This document shows, in pieces, positions 32,406-44,437 of a DNA stretch of 64,000 bases. Below the pieces are notes generated by a model. That model saw only the letters and a list, made by a program, of their open reading frames with translations, was not told where the DNA came from and did no database searches. The position numbers were made by a program, and so were the translations under genes. The DNA lies in contig NC_088340.1 in NCBI RefSeq assembly GCF_036884655.1, positions 28,057,501 through 28,121,500 on the forward strand, written 5' to 3'. This DNA is from Musa acuminata AAA Group (lineage: Eukaryota > Streptophyta > Magnoliopsida > Zingiberales > Musaceae). The stretch's first letter is position 1; the number at the start of each line of letters is the position of its first letter.

Positions 32406-32746
32406 CAAGCCTACCATCCCTTTCTATTATTATCGAACAATCTTTGTAGTTCTCTCCCACTGCCTCTAATCAGTGATTGGGGTAGCCACTACGTCCTGCT
32501 CCACCTTCGCCTCGACAAGCAGCATTTGGAACCTTTCCACACCACTTGCTGCATCACTGCATCACTGCCCAGATTCCTAACTGTTGATCTGCTATACAAA
32601 GATCTGCAATTGTCTTACACAAAGCTAACCTTCTCCTTCAACAAAGATCTCGTTTGCTAACAACCTTCCTCAAGTAACACTGATCTGCACCACCACCTCA
32701 TCTTCCCTTATCATTATCATCACTGCAACCTTTTACCTACTTTCAT
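32406..32746 (+). other. Unassigned sequence before C2 gag
   Basis: About 340 bp between the lectin fragment and the C2 gag ATG. A weakly lectin-kinase-like stretch may continue to about 32550 (SDWGSHYVLLHLRLDK), but I would not rely on it. No PBS for C2 was found here, so the C2 5' end is lost or unrecognisable. Confidence 0.4.
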
Positions 32747-33437
32747 ATGTCCTCATCATCTACTTATGATGCTCCAGTTGTTGTTCCCGTCGGGAACCAT
32801 AGTACTTTCCCACATACAAGCCTTATTCCCATCAATTCCCATCAATGCAGTAACCCTCATCCCCTTCAAATTATCCAAAGGTGGCAAGTATACATCCTGG
32901 CATGCTCAATTATCTAATCTCCTATTTGGCTATGATCTTCTAGGCTATGTTAATGGCTCCCTTCATTATCCACTAGCAATGCTAAACATTCCAGGAGCAC
33001 CCAGTCTAGTACCAAATCTGGACCACAAACTATGGTTACGCCAGGATCGTCTTATCCTCCAAGCAATTCAAGCCTCGGTTGCTGGATCCCTCGCCCCGCT
33101 TATATCTTCATATGATACTACTACCGAAGCCTGGTGCAAGTTGCAAACCACCCTAGCGAATAGTTCATGCACTCGCATGCTTAGTCTCCTATCCAGTCTT
33201 ATGACAAATAGACAAGAGGGAAGTCCTGTTACTGATTATCTACACAACATAAAGGTTATCATCAATAACTTGGCCTTGATAGATCATTCTCTCAATGATG
33301 AAGAAATCATTGTTTATATCCTCAACGGCCTCGGCGATGAGTACAAGGAATTGGTAGCAACAATACGGGCACGTGACTCACCAGTGTCTTTCGAAGAACT
33401 CTACGACAAGCTAACTGACTTTGCAATATATCTAAAG
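32747..33437 (+). pseudogene. gag: C2 gag pseudogene, N-terminal part
   Basis: Starts MSSSSTYDAP at 32747, like C1 gag. A 10-bp duplication (CCCATCAATT, about 32828-32847) shifts the frame. From 32850 a long open stretch carries the copia gag core (LIPFKLSKGGKYTSWHAQL, LDHKLWLRQ, TTEAWCKLQ, NNLALIDHS, ILNGLGDEYKEL, SFEELYDKL). It is cut by A2 at the TSD TAAAG (33433-33437). Confidence 0.85.
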
Positions 33438-35088
33438 TATTACGATCGGGGTCGGCACTAGGGGGGGGGGGGCATGGGGGTGTGGGGTGGGGTTGTGAAT
33501 TAGTGCAGCGAAAAGATTACGTCTCGAATAAAACTTCATTCGATAACAACCGTATTCGACGAAAACCTTTTAGTAAAGATCTTAACTTGAAACCCTTTTG
33601 TAAATGTATTGAAGGTAGTGAGCTATTAAAGAGGTTTGTAGTAAAGATAAATTGCTCAAAGTAAAATACAAACTAGATTTTTAGAGTGGTTCGGTCAACA
33701 TGACATACATCCACTTTCGGCTTCCTCCTCCAACGAGGTCATCGACGTCCACTAGAGGCCTTTCTTCAATAGGCAAAAGTCAATCACCTTTTACACCTCT
33801 CTTCTCCTTTTACCAGATTTAGGAGACAACCCTTACAAGCACTCACTCTCCTCTCTAAACAGAAATCTAAGTTTAATCTAGAGGAGGGAATACACTTATG
33901 ATCGCAGTAGCGTTTTCTCTCTTTTAATCTCTTTGTGCTTGTGTGCTTTAACCAGGGATGAGAGGGGTATTTATAGGCTTCAAGTTGATTCAAACTTAGA
34001 GCCTAAAACTTTCCCATCTCGGGTTCCCCAGGCACAAGCGGTACCACCGCTTGCGTTGGGCGGTACCATTGCCCAGTGTCAGTCTGGCTAACACTGCCCT
34101 AGGCGGTACCACCGCCTAAGGAGCAGTGCTGGGTGGTACCACTACCCAAACTAGTGGTACCACTGCCTAGCACCCTGCTAGGGGTGGTACAACCACCCAG
34201 GCTGCCGATACCACCTCTTGACACAGTCTCAAAGACTATACCACAACGGTGAGACTTCTTGAGGCACTGTTTGGGCCTCTTATTGGGCCTAACATAGTTC
34301 TTACATGGGCCTAGCTGGCCCCTAATTAGGTTGGCGCAAATCCAAGCCCAATTACGTGCTAACTATGAAATCCTAAGACATTTGCTAAGCTAAACAAGTC
34401 CCTATGTTTATTCTTCCGACGAGCTTCTGGCGAACTTCCGACGAACTTCCGACGATCTCTCGGCAATGTTCCAGCGGACTCTCGGCAAGCTCCTAGACTT
34501 CACGACGATCTTCTTGGTGAGTTCCAACAAGTTTCTCTGGCAAGCTCTGAGACTTCTCAACTGGTTCCTCTAAAACTTTTGACGAACGTCCGGACTTCCG
34601 ATGAACTCTCGAACTCCCAATGTAATCGCGTTCTTGATTCCGGAACTTCATTTTGCTACATGCCTTGCTATCATAGTTAATCCTGCACATGTAAAAATAT
34701 ACTTCGATCTAGACTATTAATACTAAGCATTTATCCAGTTGTCTGGCATGTCATTGGTCCCTCGACGCTTCGTCCGACTCTTTGACACATCGTCCTCTCT
34801 TGCGGCCTATTACCTAATCGGCCAGTTGACTCTGTAACTTCGATATCCTTGGCATAATATCCACTCTTCTTAGCTCAATGCCCGAATCCATGGCTCGAAA
34901 CTTTCTATCGATACGTCGACCGATCCACCGGTCTGACGTCCAATCTTCTGACATGTTCCTTCAGCCCAACATGATTTTTCCTGCTTTAATTGTCTCATCC
35001 TGATTGAAGCATCCTGCGTCACTCAAAATGTAGATTAAAACGTAAACACTTATTGATTGGTTTCATCATCAAAATCTGAGATTCAATA
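33438..35088 (-). repeat. 3' LTR of A2
   Basis: TATTACGATCGGGG at the right-hand terminus is a mutated TGTTAGGATCGGGG, and the other end is GAGATTCAATA. It includes a poly-G run (33462-33472), TATA (GGGTATTTATAGG, 33967-33979) and GC-rich GGCGGTACCACCGCC-type repeats (about 34035-34220). It aligns with 39508-40993 but is longer and diverged, so A2 is old. Confidence 0.85.
34035..34220 (-). repeat. GGTACC-centred GC-rich repeats in A2 LTR
   Basis: Several copies of GGCGGTACCACCGCC-like near-palindromes upstream of the TATA box in element sense. Same position and symmetry as the GGCGGTGCAACCGCC array of A1/A3, with a different core. Confidence 0.7.
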
Positions 35089-35136
35089 ATCTCCCCCTTT
35101 TTGATGATGACAACCAATCGACGACGGAGTTAACCT

Positions 35137-36343
35137 TGTTAGGATCGGAGCGGCACTAAGAGGGGGGGGTGAATTAGTGCAGCGGATTAAAACTTCGATT
35201 TTAATAAAATCTTTTGTACGTTAAGAACGAAACTTGAAAAGTTTAACTTGAAGGCGTATTCTTAAAGTTGCGCAGCAAGAGTAATAAGGAACTAAAGCAG
35301 TAAGAAGATTTGCAGTAATGTAAATGACAATAATAAAATGCAAACCAGAGATTACGCCGATTTTTAGAGTGGTTCGGTCAAATGACCTACTCCACTTGCG
35401 AGGCCCCTCTTCGATGAGGCTCCCACCTTCCACTAGCAAGTCTCTTGAAATGGAAGGGTAAACACCCCTCTTACAACCTTTTACAAGCAGCTCAACCTCT
35501 TACAAATTTTCAATAAAAAAGAAGGAGGAGAACTCTCTAGAAAATTGAAAACAAGACTTGCTAAGACTTTCTAAGACTTTTCTCTCAATCAAAATGCTTC
35601 ACAAAAGTTGTAACCTCAGCTGAGATTTGAGGGGTATTTATAGGCCACAAGAGGATTCAAATTTTGGGCTCCAAAATTTGAATTCTCTTAGGGTTCTCGG
35701 TGCTGGAGGTTCCACCGCCCAGCCAGGCGGTGCCACTGCCCAGCGCTCGGGTGCTGGACGGTGCAACCGCCCAGCCAAGGAGGTGTCACCACCCAGCACT
35801 CGGGTGCTGGGCGGTGCCACCGCCTGGCTCTCCAATTCATTTGTTTGGCTTAATTTTAGCCCAAACCAAATCTGACTTTGGGCCCAGTTGGCCCGTAACC
35901 AGGATATAGGATTATCTCTTAATCCTAATCCTAATTACAGGTGAACTACATAACACAAAAAAAACATCCTAAGCAAGTTTTTTTAATCGCGAACGTCGAG
36001 TCTTGTTCCGACGAGCTTTCCGACGAACTTCTTCCGACGGACTCCCTGCAAGCTCCCAATCTTTGTGATGACTTTAACGAGTAGCCGAGCCTTCTTGGTG
36101 ATCTCCGCGAGCCTCCGACGATTTCTTCGGCGAACTTCCGACACGTTCCCGATTTCTTCTCGGATGGTTCCGGCAGCATCTCCGATGATTCTTCGGTCTC
36201 TTAAACGTCATCGAGCTCGACTCCGGTATCCTTGCTTTATGTTTTCTGGTTATCGTAGTTAATCCTGCACACTTAACTCAATAATATGGATTAGATCAAT
36301 TAACCCACCAATTGATTATATCATCAAAATCCGAGATTCAACA
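35137..36343 (-). repeat. Solo LTR of the element-D subfamily inside A2
   Basis: 1207 bp from TGTTAGGATCGGAGCGG to GAGATTCAACA, flanked by AACCT at 35132-35136 and 36344-36348. Excising it with one AACCT restores GGAGTTAACCTTAAGT, matching the uninterrupted A3 sequence at 57090-57110. Its sequence matches the D LTR (42828-44387), for example the CTCTTAGGG/CCTCTTGGG region and GAATTCAAATTTTG. The solo state implies LTR-LTR recombination after insertion. It includes TATA GGGTATTTATAGG (35631-35643). Confidence 0.9.
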
Positions 36344-36348
36344 AACCT

Positions 36349-38544
36349 TAAGTCCCGGAGTTTAAACAAACTCCCCCTATCAATATGTCGTATTAATAGA
36401 CACTCTTGGGATTCAAAAATCCAAGCAAACATGTCATGATCAAATCATGCATGACATCAACATACTTCTCCCCCTTTGTCATCAACAAAAAGGAGAAGTT
36501 CCACTTTCTAAGTGTTTGACATAACATACTTGTTTCAAATCGTTACATAATAAATCCTCAAGTTCTACCATCATGCAATTTTGCTATCATCATAGATATG
36601 CAAGTTAGTAGGATAGCAATTTCTACTTCATACAAGCTAGCAAATTAGAGATGTGCAAATTTAGTATGTTTTGCTTCTTGAGAAAGGCAAGAAAGCACTT
36701 TTGCTTCTTTTGAGATAGCAATTCTTTGCTTCTCTTTAGATCACAAGCTAGTAATTCTAGCAAATTTTACATCATGCAAGGTAGCAAATTTTTTGTGATG
36801 TTCAAGATAGCTATTTTTGCCTCTTCTTGAAATTTTAAGCTAGCAATTCTTGGTGATGTTCAAGATAGCAATTTCTTTCTTCTCTTTTGAGAAGTGCTTT
36901 TTTTTTTGCTTCCTTTGCAAAGTTTGAGATAGCAATTTTGGTTATGTTGCAAAGTGCAAGTTAGCATGTTTTGCTCCCCTTTGTCATTATCAAAAAGAAG
37001 GGAAGACCCTTTACATTAATTTTCAAATTATGACAAAAGTAAGGTAACAAAGATGAAAAAATCAAGATGTGAATATCAAAATAATTTTTCATCATGAATA
37101 TTTTATCATTGTATGCATCAAAATAATATCTGGAGTGTTTCATGCATAATACCAAATCATCATTTATAATTACATCAATATTCCAATCATTATTTCAATC
37201 TACACATCATGAGAACATTAATTTGCACTATAGACAATCTCATGTTTTATCATTCAAGCTAGCATATATTTTTGTTCTCTTTTGCAATTAGCAAGCTAAC
37301 AATTTTCTTTTTCATTTATGACTGTGATTCAATCATATCATGTGATAAATAAATCATAATTACAAAGGAGTATTGAATCATAAAAAAAATCAATTTATGC
37401 ATAAAATGTTCCAAGCATCAAGGTACATTTTCTTAAATTGTGGGTATCGAAGAATCAAAAGAAAGCAACTTACGATTCATTTTGAAAAATATTCTCTTTG
37501 ATAAAATGAGAGAATCATGATTAACAATCTTGATTTACATAAAGTTTCAAAAACATAATTATCAAGATCATGAATACTAAAAGACCATGAACCATTCCGA
37601 CAAATCTCCTTTTAAATAGAAAACAATCTTGATTCATTCAATAGAAAATTCAAATTATAATTACAAGAAATCAAGATAAAGCTCATTCAAATTCAAATCA
37701 ACAAAATCATCAAAATCTCAATATTACTTTCAAGAGATTTAAAATGGCATAAATAATTTTATTGGTCTCTTAGTGAAAAATCGATAAGATAGAGAAAAAG
37801 AAAAATTTTCAAGAAAAATTCTTTCCTCCTTTTGTTTCAACTCATTGATTGATTTCATACATGCTTGTTCTTTTCTTTTATGCCAAATCCATGCATCATT
37901 CATTAACACCAAACAAAAAGAACTTTCAAAGATCGCAAAAACTATCAGGCATAAGTTCAAAATATAAACTCGTTAAGCACGCTTTCAAATCCTCATTACA
38001 TTTTCATTAAGACATTAAGCTTGGTTTCATTGAATATAATGTTGAATGATTCTTAAAGATATCTAAACTTCTTTAGTTTCAATTTGTGTGATAAATTTCA
38101 TATTAGCATGCTCAAATATTTGTTCTTATGTTAAAATCATGCATCAACGTTTAAAACAGAAAGATAAAAAATCATCAAAATCAAAAAGTGTAACATAATT
38201 CCAAGACTTATGATTTTAAAGTATTACTTCAAGTCCTCATGCATAAAAATCATCAAGCATGATACAAACATTTATTATGATAAGGCATACAAGCCAAAGA
38301 AATCATTAAACATAAAGCATATTCATCAATCATGGTTTCATTGAGCATAAGACATTTTCAACCAAAATCATTTTGTTATTAAACATGTAATTTTTATTAT
38401 CATTTTCGAAATTACTAGCATGATCCTAATTTTTGTATTTTCATTATATTTTTAAACATGTAATTTAAAAAAAAAATAAATTTTCTAATCTAAAAAAAAA
38501 TGCATCATGAAAAGCATTATGTAATTTCGAAATAAATTAAGGGA
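36349..38544 (-). other. AT-rich non-coding interior of A2
   Basis: About 2.2 kb of AT-rich, ATGATG/CATCAT-rich DNA without coding potential where pol would be. It contains polypurine motifs in minus-strand sense: AGGGGGAGTTTG (about 36370), GACAAAGGGGGAGAAG (about 36470) and GACAAAGGGGAGC (about 36975). Sequence and order match the interiors of A3, D and F. Confidence 0.8.
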
Positions 38545-39457
38545 GTTTCAATTACCTCATCGTTGAAAGTCGTTAAGGCGTAGTTTGCCACCTCGCCTTT
38601 CTTGATTTTCTCCTCGTCTTCAGAGGAGCTCGATTTATCCCAATTTTTGTTCTTCTTCTTGCGTTCAAAGCAAGTAGTTGCGTTCTTTTTATTCTTTAAT
38701 TTTTATTTGATGAACTTTTTAAATTTCTTTGTGAGTTCAAGTTCAACATCACTTGAGCTTATGCTCGAGTGGTCTTCAAATGTTCTAAGTTCAAAATCTT
38801 TCTTATTCTTTGGAAGGTGATTCTCGAGTTCTTCACGTGCATTGCACATCATTTCATAGGTCATCAAAGACACTATTAGTTCTTCGATCAAAAAAGTATT
38901 TAAAATTTTGGATTCTTGAATAGCGATTACTTTTGAATCCCAAGTTTTAGAAAGTGAGTGCAAAATCTTGTTAACGAGTTCAAAATTCGAAAAGCTTTTA
39001 CCAAGTACTTTTAGATTATTGACGACATCCGTAAAACGGGTGTACATGGCTCCAATAGTCTCTCTTGGTTCCATACAAAACATCTCAAAATCGTGCATCA
39101 AAAAATTTACTTTAGAATCTTTTACAGTACTTGTGCCTTCGTGTGTGATTTCGAGAATATGCCAAATATCGAAGGCCGTTTCACACAAAGAAACCCGATT
39201 AAACTCCTATTTATCTAAGGTGCAAAATAGAGTATTCATAGCTCTAGCATTTAAAGAAAAAGTCTTCTTCTCCAAATCATTCCAATCTTTCATTGGACGA
39301 GAAGACATTTTAAAATCGTTTTTGACTATGTACCATAAATCGGGATTCAATGAAAGCAAGAAAACTCTCATTCAAGTTTTCCAATAAGTGTAGTCCGTCC
39401 CATTGAAAAGGGAGGACGAATAAGAGAGTGACCCTCTTGAAAGCCGAAAAAAGCCAT
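38545..39457 (-). pseudogene. gag: A2 gag pseudogene
   Basis: ATG at 39455-39457; recognisable SIRE-type gag (HEGTSTVKDSKVN, MYTRFTDVVNNLKVLGKSFSNFELVNKIL, SLMTYEM). A stop and frame changes near 39190-39210 and others toward both ends break it. The zinc-knuckle position reads CFERKKKN-like, with the Cys/His pattern lost. Confidence 0.85.
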
Positions 39458-39493
39458 TTCTCTTGGGTGTTAAACCAAGTGAGAAAAAACGAG

Positions 39494-40993
39494 GCTTTGA
39501 TACCAATTGTTAGGATCGGGGTCAACATTAAGAGGGGGGGGGGGGTGAATTAGTGCAGCGGAAAGATTACATCTCGAATAAAATTTCGTTCGATAAAAAT
39601 CGTATCCGACGAAAACCTTTTCGTAAAGATCTTAACTTGAAACACTTTTGTAAATGTATTGAAGACAGTAAGCTATTAAAGAGGTTTGCAGTAAAGATAA
39701 ATTGCTCAAAATAAAATGCAAACCAGATTTTTAGAGTGGTTCGGTCAACGTAACCTACATCCACTTTCGGCTTCCTCCTCCGACGAGGTCACCGATGTCC
39801 ACTAGAGGCCTTCCTTCAATAGGTGAAAGCCAATCACCTTTTACACCCCTCTTCTCCTTTTATTGGGTTTAGGAGACAACCCTTACAAGCACTCACTCTC
39901 CTCTCTAAACAAAAATCTAAGTTTAAGCTAGAGGAGGGAATACACTTATGATCGCAGTAGTGTTTCTCTCTTTTAATCTCTTTGTGCTTGTGTGCTTTAA
40001 CTAGGGATGAGAGGGGTATTTATAGGCTTCAAGTTGATTCAAACTTGGAGCCTAAAACTTTCCCATCCCAGGTTCCCCGGGCACGGGTGGTACCACCACC
40101 CAGGTCTGGTGGTATCATCGCCTGGGGGGCAGTGTTGTGCGGTACCACTGCCTGGCACCCCGCTAGGGGTGGTACAACTGCCCAAAGTAGCGGTACCACC
40201 ACCTGACACAGTCTTGAAGACTGTGCCATGATAATGAGACTTCTTGGGGTATTGTTTGGGCCTCTTATTGGGCCCAACATAGTTCTTACATGGGCCTAGC
40301 TGGCCTCTAATTAGGTCCCTATGTCTATTCTTAGGATGAACTTCCTACAAACTTCTGACGATCTCTTGGCAATTTTTCGGTGGACTCCCGGCAAGCACCT
40401 AGACTTCACGACAATCTTCTTGGCAAGTTTCGATGAGCTTCTCTGGCAAGCTCCGAGACTTCTCGGCTGGTTCCTCCTGAACTTCCGACGAACGTCCAGA
40501 CTTTTGACGAACTCTCGAACTCCCAATGTAATCACATCCTTAACTCCAGGACTTCATTTTGCTTCATGCCTTGCTATTATATTTAATCCTGCACATTTAA
40601 AAATACACTTCTATCTAGACAATTAATACTAAGCATTTATTAAGTTGTCCGGCATGTCATTGGTCCCTCGACGCTTCGTCTGATTCTTCGACGCATCGTC
40701 CTCTCTTGTGGCCTATTGCCCAATCGGCCAGTTGACTCTGCAACTCTGATATCCTTGGTGCAAATCCGCTCTTCTTGGCCCGATGCCCAAATCCACAGCC
40801 CAAAGCCTTCTATCGATACATCGACCGATCCACCGGTCCGACGTCTAATCTTCTGACATGTTCCTTTGGCCCAACATGATTTTTTCTGCTTTAATTGTCT
40901 CATCCTGATCAAAGCATCCTACGTCACTCAAAATACAGATTAAAACATAAACACTTATCGATTGGTTTCATCATCAAAATTCGAGATTGAACA
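39494..40993 (-). repeat. 5' LTR of A2 with adjoining PBS
   Basis: PBS at 39494-39507, then TGTTAGGATCGGGGTC at 39508. It contains a poly-G run (39535-39545), TATA (GGGTATTTATAGG, 40015-40027), GC-rich repeats (40085-40210), and terminus GAGATTGAACA at 40993 followed by TSD TAAAG. Confidence 0.88.
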
Positions 40994-40998
40994 TAAAG

Positions 40999-42827
40999 CA
41001 TGAAGACAAATTGTTAGGACCATCCATCACAGCTTAAGTCAGTCAAAAATCTACGAGGAGGGGCAATCTGTATAACAAGACTTGCAACAAAGGTTTGACC
41101 AAGATGCTTCCTGAACCTATGAGCTCCAAACAAACCATACCTCCTTAACATCGTCAATATTCCAATCACAACACCTAAGGTGGACTTCACTCCTCAACAA
41201 TCCTAGCACCCTCACCACTAACAAAAAGTTGTGTGCCAACTATGTGACAAAGTCGGTCACTCTACAAAGGTCTGTCGATCTCGACCCAAACTCCTTGCTC
41301 AATCACATTGGCTTCAAGTAAATCTCATGACTACTCCAAACACTAGTGATCAAAATTTGATTATGGAGTCTGGCGCATCCCATCACATCACCTCTGATCT
41401 ACAGAACTTGTCTATCCACAACAACTACAATGGAAATGAAGACATCATTATCGGTGATGGTAAAGGAATTCCTATTACTCATACTGGTTCTACAATGCTT
41501 AATTCACCAACCACAAATTTTACACTCGATGATGTTTTGTGTGCGCCTCACATTAAATGAAATCTCATTTCCGTTTCTCAATTTTGTAAATAAAATAATA
41601 CCTCCATTGAATTCTTTTCTAACTCTCTTCTTGTCAAAGATTTGAGCACGGGGAATCCTTGGTCCAAAGCCAGAGTAAAGACAATGTTTATGAATGGCCG
41701 TTAGTTCCACAAATAAAACATCTCACTGTCTACTCCTCAGTTGCAGCTCCAATTGATGTGTGGCATCGTCGTCTAGGTCATCCCTCACTCTCTATCTAAA
41801 ATAAATTATTTTCCCATTATTCTCTTCCTACTCTTAAAAATACAAGTATTATCACTTATTGTGATGCTTGTCTCAGTAATAAAAGTCATAGACTTACTTT
41901 TGGCACTTCCTCCATATCATGTTCTATACTATTTGAAATTATTTATACTGATGTCTAGGGCCTTGCTCCTATACACATGGATATACCCTCTCCATCATAA
42001 ATCAGAAGTTTCAATAATCTTTACCAACTTTAAAAAGCTGGTCGAAAACTTCTTCCAATCTACCATTAAAATAGTCTACTCTAATGGTGGTGGTGAATAT
42101 CAAGCCCTCACGTCCTTCCTCTCAACCTGTGGCATCCAACACCTTAAGTCACCTCCACACACTCCTCAACTAGTTGGCTCTACTGAATGCAAACATCGAT
42201 ATATCATAGAAACTGGTCTCACTCTTCTACATCAAGCCTCCATGCTAGCCACTTTTTAGTCTGTAGCTTTTCAAATTATCGTCTACCTTATTAGTCGTAT
42301 GCTCACTCTAGTCCTCCAATATCAATTACCATTTAAAAAACTATTTTCTAAATCCCCTAATCTTCACAAACTCAGAATATTTGGTTGTTTATGTTATCCA
42401 TGGCTACATCCTTATACACCACACAAGATCACACCAAGATCTAAGCCTTGCATTTTCATAAGATATTCTCTTGAATATAATGCCTTTCGATGCTACGATC
42501 CTAAAACTCAAAAAGTCTGTCTCCCGCCATGTTATTTTTGTGGAGTCTGCCTTTCCATTTCAAAACCATTAGTCTCTTACCATGCAAGCTACTCCAACAA
42601 ATATATATCATTGGAGTATACCATCGATCCCATCAAACGAACCTCTCACCACACCATCCAATCCTTTTCCTCAAGATCCATACTCTTTTATTCTCCCGGT
42701 TCAACAGGTCCTCACTCCCTCCATTACTTCTCCTCTTCCTTCTTCACAAATATCACCCACTACTAGTGTCATATCCTCAGAAACATAACAACCTTCTTTA
42801 CCTAGCGCCACTGATGTATCTCAGCCC
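40999..42827 (+). pseudogene. pol: C2 gag end, protease and integrase pseudogene
   Basis: Continuation of C2 after A2. Zinc knuckle CQLCDKVGHSTKVC (about 41230-41275, CX2CX4HX4C complete); protease MESGASHHITSDL (about 41365, catalytic Asp changed to Glu); pre-integrase (WHRRLGHPSL, about 41760); integrase core (YSNGGGEYQALTSF, about 42070-42110, with the catalytic SDGG Asp changed to Asn); integrase C-terminal region (LRIFGCLCYPWLHPYTP, about 42375). Multiple stops. Ends where the D LTR starts, at nearly the same domain position where C1 ends; no RT or RNase H. Confidence 0.83.
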
Positions 42828-44387
42828 TGTTGAATCTCGGATTTTGATGATGAAACTAATTGATTGTGTTTAGATGTTTAATTACATTTTGAGTGATGCA
42901 AGTCTACTCGATCAGGATTAGACAGTTGACGTAGGAGGAATTGACGTTGTGTCGGAAGAGATCACGTTAGGATATTGGACGGTAGAAGGCTTCGGACGTC
43001 GGGCATCGGGCCAAGGAGAGCGGAATTGCACCAAGGATATCGGGGTTGTGGAGGTCAACCATCGATTGGGCAACAAGCCGCAAGAGAGGACGATGCGCTG
43101 AAGAATCGGACGAAGCGCCAACCAATGACGTGCCGGGCAACAGAATGTCAATTCACGTTGTAATAATTGTCTAGATCAGAGTAGAGTTTTGGCTTGTGTG
43201 TGCATGATTAACTACGATAACGATGAAGACATAAAGTGAAACAAGGTGCCGGAGTCAAGCGCAAAGGATTCGTTGGGAGTTCGAGAGTTCGACGGAAGTC
43301 CGAAGGTTCGTCAGGAATGCTACCGGAACAAGCTGAGAATGAGTAGGGAGCTTGCCGAAGGGTTTTTCGGAAGCTCGTCGGAAGGTTCGTGGGAAGTTCG
43401 CGGAGCTCACCGAGAAAGATCGAAGCTTGCCGAAGAAGCTTGTTGGAACTCGCCAAGATCAAATCGTGAAGTCTAGGAGCTTGCCGGGAGTCCGCAGAAT
43501 GGTTTCTGAGAGTTCGCCGGAAGACTGCCGGAAGTTCGCCGGAAGAAGTCTTGACTTGCAGACTTTGTAATAGCTTAGGAAATATCTTTAAATTCATAGT
43601 TAGCACATTAATTAGGGTTAGGATTAGGTGTTAATCCTATAACCCAAGTAGGGAGCAATTAGGCTTGAGTTTGGACTGGTTTGGGCCAAGTTTGGAGCCC
43701 AACCAGTGAGCTGAAAAAGTGTAGGCGGTGGCACCGCTAGATTAGGCGGTGGCACCGCCCAGAACCCGAGAACCGAGCAATGGTACCGCCAGTACACTGT
43801 CAGTATCAAACACTGATAGGCGGTGGCACCGCCAGCCTCGGAAACCCAAAAGAATTCAAAATTTGGAGCCCAAATTTGAATCCTCTTGGGGCCTATAAAT
43901 ACCCCTCAATTTTCAGCAGAGAACACAACCTTTGGGAAGTTAGAAATTGAGAAAAGCTTTAGCAAAAGTCTTGTTTTCAATAGCTTAAGTGTTCACCTCC
44001 CTCTTTCTCTTTGAAAAATTTATAAGAGTGTGAACCACTTGTAAAAAGGTTGTAAGAGGGGTATTTGTCCTTCCCCTTCAAAGTGATTTGCTAGTGGAAG
44101 TTGGGAGCCTCATTGAAGAAGGCTTTGCAAGTGGATATAGGTTATTTTGACCGAACCACTTTAAATTGGTACGTTCCTTGAATGTGTGAGTTCTTACCTT
44201 TTTGAAACCATTATTTACATAGCAGCAAGCTTTCGATTTTCATCTTACTCGAGCTACTTTCTCCAAGTCATTGACGAATTGAAATGTCTATGCATTTACG
44301 AAATCATTTTTAAACTTACGAGTTTTAATCCGCTGCACTAATTCACCCACCCCCCCCCACCCCCCTAGTGCCGCTCCGATCCTAACA
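42828..44387 (+). repeat. 5' LTR of element D
   Basis: TGTTGAATCTCGG...GATCCTAACA, 1560 bp. It contains GGCGGTGGCACCGCC repeats (43725-43830), TATA CTATAAATA (about 43892-43900), and a C-rich run near the 3' end (44345-44366). It is followed by the PBS ATTAGTATTAGAGCC, where two changes (G to A, C to T) from TGGTATCAGAGCC suggest deamination. Confidence 0.88.
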
Positions 44388-44437
44388 ATTAGTATTAGAG
44401 CCACAGTTTTCTACTTTGGTTTAACACTCAAATAGAA

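Larger units (their letters stand above)
33438..40993 (-). mobile_element. SIRE-like gag-only element A2, with internal solo LTR
   Basis: Minus strand: 5' LTR 39508-40993, PBS (reverse complement of ATTGGTATCAAAGCC, 39494-39507), decayed gag, AT-rich interior, PPT, 3' LTR 33438-35088. TSD TAAAG at 33433-33437 and 40994-40998, inside C2 gag. No pol sequence is present between gag and PPT. The element itself contains a solo LTR (35137-36343). Such gag-bearing elements without pol have been named TR-GAG elements; the gag places this one near SIRE/Maximus. Confidence 0.88.
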
